Assembly (NCBI RefSeq): GCF_037203605.1
Contig: NZ_JBBDHC010000001.1
Location: 186,001-250,000 of the forward strand
Source: Denitratimonas tolerans
GTDB taxonomy: Bacteria; Pseudomonadota; Gammaproteobacteria; Xanthomonadales; Xanthomonadaceae
DNA: 64,000 nucleotides
Reading direction: 5' to 3'
The notes under the pieces were generated by a model. The model saw only the letters and a program-made list of their open reading frames with translations. It had not been told where the DNA came from and made no database searches. The first letter of the stretch is position 1, and each line of letters starts with the position of its first letter. Shown in pieces: positions 1 through 7,272 of the stretch. Made by a program: the position numbers and the translations under genes.

Positions 1-258
1 CCCGCGGCCATCGAGCCCGGCAAGGCCGTCTCGGCCACCCTGCGCGACGTCGTTGCGCAATCGGTACGCCGCTACCTGCACGACCTCTGCGACCACCAGG
101 CCGATGACCTGTACGAGGTCGTCCTGCGCGAAATCGAGCCACCGCTGCTGCGCGAGGTGATGCGTCACCACGACGGCAACCAGAGTCGCGCCGCCGCCAC
201 GCTCGGCCTCAATCGCGCCACCCTGCGCAAGAAGCTGCGCGCCTACGGCATCGTCTGA
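1..258 (+). CDS. fis: Fis-family DNA-binding protein (5' end missing)
   Basis: The reading frame is open from the first base and gives the last 85 residues of a Fis-type nucleoid protein; the start lies before the window. The C-terminus holds the Fis helix-turn-helix, with NQSRAAATLGLNRATLRKKL at visible residues 60-79. Fis bends DNA and modulates transcription of growth-related genes and site-specific recombination. The frame ends with TGA 55 bp before purH, a fis-purH order common in xanthomonads. Identification rests on the recognition helix and size; a C-terminal Fis domain of a larger regulator cannot be fully excluded because the N-terminus is unseen. Confidence 0.88.
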   Translation, partial: PAAIEPGKAVSATLRDVVAQSVRRYLHDLCDHQADDLYEVVLREIEPPLLREVMRHHDGNQSRAAATLGLNRATLRKKLRAYGIV

Positions 259-266
259 ACGCCCGC

Positions 267-284
267 GCCCCGCCGCGGCGGGGC
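267..284. other. Perfect 18-bp GC palindrome between fis and purH
   Basis: A perfect palindrome (GCCCCGCC/GGCGGGGC arms) lies 8 bp after the fis stop and 29 bp before the purH start. It has no following T run, so it could be a weak attenuating or mRNA-stabilising hairpin rather than a full terminator. Confidence 0.4.
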
Positions 285-313
285 ATCCCACGCCCCACGT
301 CGAGACCTGCGAC

Positions 314-1912
314 ATGACCCTTCCCGATGCCTCGCCCGTCACCGTGCGCCGCGCCCTGCTTTCGGTTTCCGACAAGACCGGCCTGATCGATCTGGCCCGC
401 GCGCTGGCGGCACGCGGCGTCGAACTGCTCTCCACCGGCGGCAGCGCGAAGGCCCTGCGCGACGCCGGCCTGCCGGTGCGCGATGTGGCCGACCTCACCG
501 GCTTCCCGGAGATCATGGACGGGCGGGTCAAGACCCTGCACCCCAAGGTCCACGGCGGCCTGCTCGGCCGGCGCGGCACCGATGATGCGGTGATGGCCGA
601 ACACGGCATCGAGGCCATCGACCTGCTGGTGCTCAACCTGTATCCGTTCGAGAGGGTGTCGTCCGATCCGGACGCGCGCTTCGCCGACATCATCGAGAAC
701 ATCGACATCGGCGGGCCGGCGATGCTGCGCGCCGCCGCCAAGAACTTCGCCCATGTCGCGGTGGCGACCGACCCTGCGCAATACGCCGATCTGCTGGCCG
801 AACTGGACGCCGGCGGCGGCGCGCTCTCGGCGCAGACCCGCTACGCGCTCGCGGTGGCGGCGTTCAACCGCGTGGCGCAGTACGACGCGCGCATCAGCGA
901 CGTGCTGTCGGCGATCGCCGCGCCGTCGGACGATGGCGCAAGGCAGCGCGCGCTGTTTCCGGCGCAGGCCAACGGCAGCTTCGTCAAGCTGATGGACCTG
1001 CGCTACGGCGAGAACCCGCACCAGCAGGCCGCCTTCTACCGCGACCTGCATCCGGCCCCCGGCAGCCTGGCCACCTTCACCCAGCTGCAGGGAAAGGAAC
1101 TTTCCTACAACAACATCGCCGACGCGGATGCGGCCTGGGAGTGCGTGCGCCAGTTCGATGCGCCCGCCTGCGTCATCGTCAAGCACGCCAACCCCTGCGG
1201 CGTGGCGGTGGCGGCGGATGTTGGTGCGGCCTACGGGCATGCGCATGCCACCGATCCGACCAGCGCCTTCGGCGGCATCCTGGCCTTCAACCGACCGCTC
1301 GATGCGACCACGGTGCAGACCATCCTCGATCGCCAGTTTGTCGAGGTGCTGATCGCGCCCGACTACGAACCGGCGGCGCTGGAGGCTTGTGCCAACAAGG
1401 CCAACGTGCGCGTGCTGCGCATCCCGCTGGCACCGGCCTCGGCGGGCTTCATCGACTGCAAGCGCGTCGGCTCGGGCCTGCTGATGCAGACCGCCGACGA
1501 CCGCATCGTCACCCTCGAGGATCTGCGCGTGGTGACCCGGAAGGTGCCCACCGACACGCAGTTCGACGACCTGCTGTTCGCCTGGAAGGTGGCCAGGTTC
1601 GTGAAGTCCAACGCCATCGTCTATGCCAGGGACACCCGGACCATCGGCGTGGGCGCGGGCCAGATGAGCCGGGTGTATTCGGCCCGCATCGCCGGCATCA
1701 AGGCCATCGACGCGGGGCTGGCTGTGCCCGGCTCGGTGATGGCGTCCGACGCCTTCTTCCCGTTCCGCGACGGGCTGGATTCGGCCGCCGAAGCGGGCAT
1801 CGCCGCGGTGATCCAGCCCGGCGGCTCGATGCGTGACGCCGAAGTGATCGCCGCCGCCGACGAGCACGGCATCGCGATGGTGTTCACCGGCGTGCGCCAC
1901 TTCCGCCACTGA
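314..1912 (+). CDS. purH: Bifunctional AICAR formyltransferase / IMP cyclohydrolase
   Basis: A 532-residue protein of normal PurH length that carries out the last two steps of de novo purine synthesis: formylation of AICAR and ring closure to IMP, in the cytosol. The N-terminal MGS-like cyclohydrolase domain begins at once (ALLSVSDKTGL, then LSTGGSAKAL and GRVKTLHPKVHGGLL). The C-terminal transformylase domain contains the catalytic Lys-His of VKHANPCG at K290-H291. It ends in the usual VFTGVRHFRH. The ATG at 314 is the first start giving the standard N-terminus. Other purine genes in the window are purE-purK (about 20 kb) and purD (32.9 kb), so the pathway is dispersed. Confidence 0.98.
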   Translation: MTLPDASPVTVRRALLSVSDKTGLIDLARALAARGVELLSTGGSAKALRDAGLPVRDVADLTGFPEIMDGRVKTLHPKVHGGLLGRRGTDDAVMAEHGIEAIDLLVLNLYPFERVSSDPDARFADIIENIDIGGPAMLRAAAKNFAHVAVATDPAQYADLLAELDAGGGALSAQTRYALAVAAFNRVAQYDARISDVLSAIAAPSDDGARQRALFPAQANGSFVKLMDLRYGENPHQQAAFYRDLHPAPGSLATFTQLQGKELSYNNIADADAAWECVRQFDAPACVIVKHANPCGVAVAADVGAAYGHAHATDPTSAFGGILAFNRPLDATTVQTILDRQFVEVLIAPDYEPAALEACANKANVRVLRIPLAPASAGFIDCKRVGSGLLMQTADDRIVTLEDLRVVTRKVPTDTQFDDLLFAWKVARFVKSNAIVYARDTRTIGVGAGQMSRVYSARIAGIKAIDAGLAVPGSVMASDAFFPFRDGLDSAAEAGIAAVIQPGGSMRDAEVIAAADEHGIAMVFTGVRHFRH

Positions 1913-2004
1913 ACCCGCCGTCGCGCGCGGGCGCCGTCCTCCGGGCACCACCTCGCGCGCGACCGATCTGACAGAATGGCGCTCCTGCCGCATCCACGCC
2001 GCCG

Positions 2005-3276
2005 ATGACGCATCCGCCTGCCCGCAATTCCACCCGTCGCGTGCTGATTGCCAGCATGGCGGGCACGACGATCGAGTTCTTCGATTTCTACATCTACGCC
2101 ACCGCCGCGGTGTTGGTGTTTCCGACGCTGTTCTTTCCGTCCTCCGATCCCACCTCGGCCACGCTGCAGTCGCTGGCGACATTCGCGCTGGCGTTTTTCG
2201 CGCGGCCGGTCGGATCGGCGATCTTCGGGCACTTCGGCGACCGCATCGGGCGCAAGGCGACGCTGGTGGCCTCGCTCATGACGATGGGCGTTTCCACCGT
2301 TCTCGTCGGGCTGCTGCCAACCTACGCCACGATCGGCGTGGCGGCACCGCTGTTGCTGGCGCTGTGCCGCCTCGGGCAGGGCCTGGGGCTGGGTGGTGAA
2401 TGGGGCGGCGCGGTGCTGCTGGCCACGGAAAACGCGCCGCCGGGCAAGCGCGCCTGGTACGGCATGTTTCCCCAACTCGGCGCGCCCGTGGGGTTCCTGC
2501 TGTCCAGCGGCAGCTTCCTGCTGCTCGCCCATTACCTGACCGAAGCGCAGTTCTTCGCCTGGGGCTGGCGCCTGCCCTTCATCGCCAGCGCGGTGCTGGT
2601 CGGCATCGGGCTGTGGGTGCGCCTTCGCATCGAGGAAACCCCGGAGTTCCGCAAGACCCTGGATGCCGATGCGCGCGTGCGCCTGCCGCTCGCCCACGTC
2701 GTCACCCGCCACCCGCGCGCGCTGATCACCGGCACCTTCGCGGCGGTGGCGACCTTCGTGCTGTTCTACCTGATGACGGTGTTCACCCTGAGCTGGGGCA
2801 CGAGCCGGCTCGGCTACTCGCGCGAAGCCTTTCTCGTCATGCAGATGATCGGCGTGCTCTTCTTTGCCTTCACCATCCCCCTCTCGGCGGTCATGGCCGA
2901 CCGCTGGGGCCGGCGGCGCGTGCTGGTGCTGGCGAGCGCCGCGATCGCGCTGTTCGGCCTCGCCTTCGCGCCGCTGTTTGCCGCCGCCAGCCCGGTGGCG
3001 ACGGTGGCCTTCCTCGCGCTGGGACTGGCCCTGATGGGCTTCACCTACGGCCCGCTCGGCGCGGCGCTGGCGGAGCTGTTTCCCACGCCGGTGCGCTATA
3101 CCGGTGCCTCGCTCACCTTCAACCTCGCCGGCATCCTGGGTGCCTCGCTCGCGCCTTACGCCGCCACCTGGCTGGCCTCGCGGTACGGGCTCGGATCGGT
3201 GGGCCTGTACCTGGCCGCAGCGGCGGCCGTGTCGCTCGTGGCCTTCCTGGCGACCCGGCGGCTGGCCGCGGAGTGA
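2005..3276 (+). CDS. MHS-family (ProP/KgtP-like) proton symporter
   Basis: A 423-residue polytopic protein of the major facilitator superfamily, metabolite:H+ symporter branch. The N-terminus has the family signature GTTIEFFDFYIYATAA in the first helix. The loop between helices 2 and 3 carries GHFGDRIGRKATL, and helix 4/5 carries LCRLGQGLGLGGEWGGAVLL. The second-half loop ADRWGRRRVL repeats the MFS motif. About twelve hydrophobic segments are visible. Relatives import dicarboxylates, proline/betaine, shikimate or citrate, and the substrate cannot be read from the sequence. The gene stands alone between purH and ybeZ and is preceded by its own 92-bp spacer. Confidence 0.9.
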   Translation: MTHPPARNSTRRVLIASMAGTTIEFFDFYIYATAAVLVFPTLFFPSSDPTSATLQSLATFALAFFARPVGSAIFGHFGDRIGRKATLVASLMTMGVSTVLVGLLPTYATIGVAAPLLLALCRLGQGLGLGGEWGGAVLLATENAPPGKRAWYGMFPQLGAPVGFLLSSGSFLLLAHYLTEAQFFAWGWRLPFIASAVLVGIGLWVRLRIEETPEFRKTLDADARVRLPLAHVVTRHPRALITGTFAAVATFVLFYLMTVFTLSWGTSRLGYSREAFLVMQMIGVLFFAFTIPLSAVMADRWGRRRVLVLASAAIALFGLAFAPLFAAASPVATVAFLALGLALMGFTYGPLGAALAELFPTPVRYTGASLTFNLAGILGASLAPYAATWLASRYGLGSVGLYLAAAAAVSLVAFLATRRLAAE

Positions 3277-3390
3277 GCCGGCGCGTCGCGGGAAAGCGGC
3301 GGGCGGATTCATCGCGGTGATTGCAGCCGCCGGACGGCGCATCCGGCGCGCCACTGGCCCCCGTCCGCCGCGCGCGGTAGCCTTTCGCGG

Positions 3391-4368
3391 ATGAATACGC
3401 CCGCCCAGCGCGATTTCGCACTCCGCCCCGAAGACAACGAGCGTCTGGCCAGCCTGTGCGGCCCGATGGACCAGCATCTGCGCCAGATCGAACTGCGCCT
3501 GGGCGTGGAGATCGGCAACCGTGGTTTCGTGTTCCGGGTGATCGGCGGCGAGCGTGCGGTGCAGGTCGCCGAGCAGGCCCTGCATACGCTCTACGAACAG
3601 GCCGCGGGCACCTCGCTGCAGTCGCACGATGTCCACCTCGCGCTGCAGGAATCCGGGGCCGAACGCATTGCCCGCGAGGCGTCCGCCGATGCCGCCGACG
3701 GCGCACAGGAGGTCGCCATCAAGGTCAAGCGCGGCACCATCCGCGGGCGCGGTGCCAACCAGGTGCGCTATCTCCACGCCATCGCCACCCACGATGTGAA
3801 CTTCGGCGTCGGCCCGGCCGGCACCGGCAAGACGTTCCTCGCGGTGGCGAGCGCGGTGGATGCGCTCAACCAGTCGCGCGTGCAGCGCCTGATCCTGGTG
3901 CGTCCGGCGGTGGAGGCCGGCGAGAAGCTGGGCTTCCTGCCCGGCGACCTGACCCAAAAGGTCGACCCCTACCTGCGCCCGCTGTACGACGCGCTCTACG
4001 AGATGCTGGGCGTGGAAAAGGTCGCCCGTCTGATCGAGCGCAACGTGATCGAAGTGGCCCCCTTGGCCTACATGCGCGGACGCACGCTCAACGACGCCTG
4101 GGTGATCCTCGACGAAGCCCAGAACACCACGATCGAGCAGATGAAGATGTTCCTGACCCGCATCGGCTTCGGCTCCACCGCGGTCATCACCGGCGACCTG
4201 ACCCAGACCGATCTTCCGCGCGGGCAGAAGTCCGGCCTGCGCGACGCGGTGGAAGTGCTGCGCGCGGTGGACGGGCTGAGCTTCACCTTCTTCACCTCGC
4301 ACGATGTGGTGCGCCATCCGCTGGTGGCGCGCATCGTGCGCGCCTACGAGAGCCGGGAGACCGCATGA
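3391..4368 (+). CDS. ybeZ: PhoH-like P-loop ATPase YbeZ
   Basis: A 325-residue PhoH-family ATPase. Walker A GPAGTGKT is at residues 141-148 and Walker B VILDEAQ at 238-244. An N-terminal region of about 110 residues precedes the ATPase core, as in YbeZ. It is thought to act with the endoribonuclease YbeY in ribosome and RNA quality control, and the genes overlap here by ATGA, which implies coupled translation. The ATG at 3391 gives the usual YbeZ N-terminus. The protein is cytosolic. Confidence 0.96.
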   Translation: MNTPAQRDFALRPEDNERLASLCGPMDQHLRQIELRLGVEIGNRGFVFRVIGGERAVQVAEQALHTLYEQAAGTSLQSHDVHLALQESGAERIAREASADAADGAQEVAIKVKRGTIRGRGANQVRYLHAIATHDVNFGVGPAGTGKTFLAVASAVDALNQSRVQRLILVRPAVEAGEKLGFLPGDLTQKVDPYLRPLYDALYEMLGVEKVARLIERNVIEVAPLAYMRGRTLNDAWVILDEAQNTTIEQMKMFLTRIGFGSTAVITGDLTQTDLPRGQKSGLRDAVEVLRAVDGLSFTFFTSHDVVRHPLVARIVRAYESRETA

Positions 4369-4847
4369 TCCTGCCCGCCGGCGAATCGCTCGAGCTGGAG
4401 CTGGGCGTCAGCTACGCCCTGCCGCGCCGCGGCCTGCCGGCGGCGGTGTCGTTCCGGCGCTGGGCCGCAGCGGCCCTGCAGGGCCGCGTCCGGCGCGCGG
4501 ACCTCGCGCTGCGGCTGGTGGACGAACGCGAAGGCTGCGCGCTGAACCGTCACTACCGCGGCAAGGACTACCCCACCAACGTGCTCAGCTTCCCGGCCGA
4601 ACTGCCGCCGGGCGTGGCGCTGGAGCTGCCGATCCTGGGCGACCTGGTGCTGTGCGCGCCGGTGGTGGCGCGCGAGGCGCGCGAACAGGGCAAGCCACTG
4701 GCCCACCACTACGCCCACCTCACCGTCCACGGCGTGCTGCACCTCCTGGGCTTCGACCACATCGACCCGCGCGAAGCCGAGGCCATGGAGCTGCTGGAGC
4801 GCCAGATCCTCGCGCAGCTGGGTATCGCCGATCCGTATCGCGACTAG
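4365..4847 (+). CDS. ybeY: Endoribonuclease YbeY
   Basis: A 160-residue metal-dependent endoribonuclease involved in 16S rRNA 3'-end maturation and 70S quality control. The zinc-binding motif HGVLHLLGFDH supplies H122, H126 and H132. The upstream LNRHYRGKDYPTNVLSFP block is also diagnostic. The ATG overlaps the ybeZ stop (ATGA). It sits between ybeZ and ybeX in the conserved order. Confidence 0.97.
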   Translation: MILPAGESLELELGVSYALPRRGLPAAVSFRRWAAAALQGRVRRADLALRLVDEREGCALNRHYRGKDYPTNVLSFPAELPPGVALELPILGDLVLCAPVVAREAREQGKPLAHHYAHLTVHGVLHLLGFDHIDPREAEAMELLERQILAQLGIADPYRD

Positions 4848-4946
4848 CCTGTCGCTCCGCGCCGCCCGCGGTGCCACCACCCCGACGCCTTGGCATTTGG
4901 GCTAGACTCCCCTTCCCCAGAACTGACGGTCCATACCACCCCCAAG

Positions 4947-5798
4947 ATGCCCGAGGAACCCAGCAGTACCAGCGGCTCGCCGTCGAAATCCTGGCTTGAA
5001 CGCCTTGGCCAGGCCCTTTCGAGCGAGCCGCGCAACCGCGAAGAGCTGGTCGACGAACTTCGCACCGCCCAGGCCAACGGCCTGCTTTCCGCCGAAACCC
5101 TGGCGATGATGGAAGGCGCGATCAGGGTCACCGTGCAGAGCGTGGGGGATGTGATGGTGCCGCGCGCGCAGATGGTGTCGATCGATGTGGAATTGCCGTA
5201 TCTCGACGTGGTGAAAGTCGCGGTCGAGTCCGGCCATTCGCGCTTTCCCGTGCACGGCGAGGACCGCGACGAGGTGCTGGGCATCCTGCTCGCCAAGGAT
5301 CTCCTGCGCGCGGTCGCGGAGGGACGCCAGCCCGGAACCCTGCGAGAACTGCTGCGCCCCGCGGTGCTGATCCCCGAGTCCAAGCGCCTGAACGTGCTGC
5401 TCAAGGAGTTCCGCCTCACCCGCAACCACATGGCGATCGTGGTCGACGAATACGGCGGCGTGGCCGGGCTGGTGACGATCGAAGACCTGCTCGAACAGAT
5501 CGTGGGCGAGATCGACGACGAGTACGACGACGAGCCCCATGAGGGCCTGATCGAGGCGCAGGCGGACGGGCGCTATGTGGTCGACGCGCTGACGACGATC
5601 GGCGACTTCAACAAGCGCTTCGGTGCCGACTTCGACGACAGCGAATACGACACGCTGGGCGGGATGCTGGCGGCGGCCATCGGCCACCTGCCGGAAACCG
5701 GTGAGGAAATCAGCATCGGCCGCTTCGACTTCCGCATCGCGCGCGCCGACGCGCGCCGGGTTCAGGTGCTGCACATGACCGTGCGCGGCGATGCCTGA
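4947..5798 (+). CDS. ybeX: CorC/YbeX-type CBS-domain protein
   Basis: A 283-residue CorC/HlyC-family protein. A short N-terminal region leads into VGDVMVPRAQM, followed by two CBS domains (about residues 50-185: FPVHGEDRDEVLGILLAKDLL and VVDEYGGVAGLVTIEDLLEQIVGEIDDEYD). A C-terminal CorC_HlyC transporter-associated domain follows (about residues 195-280). The family is linked to magnesium/cobalt efflux and, as YbeX, to ribosome homeostasis. The frame is open from a TTG at 4890, but the ATG at 4947 gives the usual short N-terminus. The stop overlaps the next gene by 8 bp, so the two are probably co-translated. Confidence 0.93.
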   Translation: MPEEPSSTSGSPSKSWLERLGQALSSEPRNREELVDELRTAQANGLLSAETLAMMEGAIRVTVQSVGDVMVPRAQMVSIDVELPYLDVVKVAVESGHSRFPVHGEDRDEVLGILLAKDLLRAVAEGRQPGTLRELLRPAVLIPESKRLNVLLKEFRLTRNHMAIVVDEYGGVAGLVTIEDLLEQIVGEIDDEYDDEPHEGLIEAQADGRYVVDALTTIGDFNKRFGADFDDSEYDTLGGMLAAAIGHLPETGEEISIGRFDFRIARADARRVQVLHMTVRGDA

Positions 5799-7044
5799 TC
5801 GCCTTGTGCCCGGCGCGCCGGGCAGGCGCGCGCCGGCCCTGCCGGGCGTCCTGTTGCTCCTGTGCGGACTCTGGCTGGCCTTCGCTGCCGCCGCGGCTCG
5901 CGCGCAGGACGCCGCCGCGCCCCATCTGCCCCGCATCGGCGTGATGACGATGACGCCGGGCACCGAATACTGGGCGCGCTTCGGACACAATGCCGTCGTG
6001 GTGGACGATCCCGAACGCGGCCTGCGCATCTCCTACAACTTCGGCTACTTCGACTTCGACCAGCCGGGCTTCTTCACCAACTTCCTGCGCGGAGACATGC
6101 GCTACCGGCTGGTGGCGATGACGCTCGAGGACGATCTGCGCGGCTATGCCGCCGAAGGCCGCGGCGCGACGCTGCAGTGGCTCGATCTGGACCCCGACCA
6201 GGCCATCGCCGTGCGCGACTACCTGGCCTGGAACGCGCGTCCGGAGAATGCCGAGTATCGCTACGACTACTTTGCCGACAACTGCTCCACGCGCGTGCGC
6301 GACGTGCTCGACCGCGCGCTCGGGGGAGAGCTTGCGCGCCAGCTCTCCGGGCGCTCGCACGGGCTGACCTACCGGGTCGAATCGCTGCGCCTGGGGGCCG
6401 GCATCCCGTGGATGGCGCTCGGGATGCACGTCGGTCTGGGCCCCTATGCGGACCGGCCGCTGTCGATCTGGGATGAGGCTTTCGTGCCGCGCCGGCTGGC
6501 CGATGCGCTGGATCGCGCCACCGGCACCTCCGGCCGGCCGCTGGTGATCGAACGCGTGCCGCTGCTGGAGGATCACCTGGGCCTGGAGCGGCCGGGCGCG
6601 CCGGCGCTGCGCACCGCGTTTGCCGCGGCCGGCATCGTGCTGGCGCTGGCGTTCGCCGTCCTGCTGCGCCCCGGCGCGGACCGCGCCGCGCGGCGCGCGG
6701 GTGCCGTGCTGGCGGCGGGATTCTGGCTGGCCTGCGGCGTGACCGGGCTGGTGCTGCTCGGGCTGTGGGGCTTCACTGACCACCGCGCGGCGTTCGGCAA
6801 CGAGAACGTGCTGCTGTTCAACCCGCTGTGCCTGGCGCTGCTGGCCACCGTGCCGACGCTGCTGCGGGGAGAGATGCCGCACCCATGGCTGCGCCGCATC
6901 GCCCGCCTCGTGCTGGCCTGCGCGGTGCTGGCACTGTTTCTGCGCTTCCTGCCGTTCCTGGTGCAGAACAACGGCGACTTCATCGCGCTCATCGCACCGA
7001 TCCACGCGGTGCTGGCGTGGCGGCTGCCGCACGCGCGCGGCTGA
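5791..7044 (+). CDS. DUF4105 (Lnb N-terminal periplasmic domain) membrane protein
   Basis: A 417-residue protein with a cleavable-looking signal peptide (about residues 1-38, ending AARAQDAAA). A periplasmic DUF4105 domain spans about 50-270, and four or five hydrophobic helices follow (about 275-410). The conserved catalytic-type residues of the family are visible: H66 in RFGHNA and C165 in DNCSTR. In the Bacteroides protein Lnb this domain class N-acylates lipoproteins. Here the gene overlaps ybeX by 8 bp, exactly where Escherichia coli has lnt. A lipoprotein N-acyltransferase role is inference; other DUF4105 proteins have unknown roles. Confidence 0.8.
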   Translation: MPDRLVPGAPGRRAPALPGVLLLLCGLWLAFAAAAARAQDAAAPHLPRIGVMTMTPGTEYWARFGHNAVVVDDPERGLRISYNFGYFDFDQPGFFTNFLRGDMRYRLVAMTLEDDLRGYAAEGRGATLQWLDLDPDQAIAVRDYLAWNARPENAEYRYDYFADNCSTRVRDVLDRALGGELARQLSGRSHGLTYRVESLRLGAGIPWMALGMHVGLGPYADRPLSIWDEAFVPRRLADALDRATGTSGRPLVIERVPLLEDHLGLERPGAPALRTAFAAAGIVLALAFAVLLRPGADRAARRAGAVLAAGFWLACGVTGLVLLGLWGFTDHRAAFGNENVLLFNPLCLALLATVPTLLRGEMPHPWLRRIARLVLACAVLALFLRFLPFLVQNNGDFIALIAPIHAVLAWRLPHARG

Positions 7045-7154
7045 CATCGCGCGCCGTCCGTACATTCCCCGGGTTTTCCGCAGCGGTGGGAAGGAGCCGG
7101 CCCGCGCCGCGCCCGCAACCGCCGGTGAATCTGAACTACGCCTTCAGTCGAATG

Positions 7155-7182
7155 CTCGATTTCGCGGGGTGGTGGCTATAAT
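7155..7182 (+). promoter_or_regulatory. Predicted sigma-70 promoter of sucA
   Basis: A consensus -10 TATAAT at 7177-7182 is preceded, 16 bp upstream, by a poor -35 (CTCGAT at 7155-7160). It lies 90 bp before the sucA start in a 228-bp intergenic region and is the only consensus -10 seen there. Confidence 0.55.
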
Positions 7183-7272
7183 CAGCGGCTGCCAGCCTCC
7201 CGTTTCACCGGCGGCGCCTTACCTTTCCTCCCCACCAGCAGCGCCGGCATCGCCGGCCCCGGCAAGGCCATC

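Noticed and set aside
1621..4317. An 898-codon minus-strand frame opposite purH, the MHS symporter and ybeZ
   Set aside because: It runs across three well-identified genes and their spacers; it is a by-product of high GC at third codon positions.
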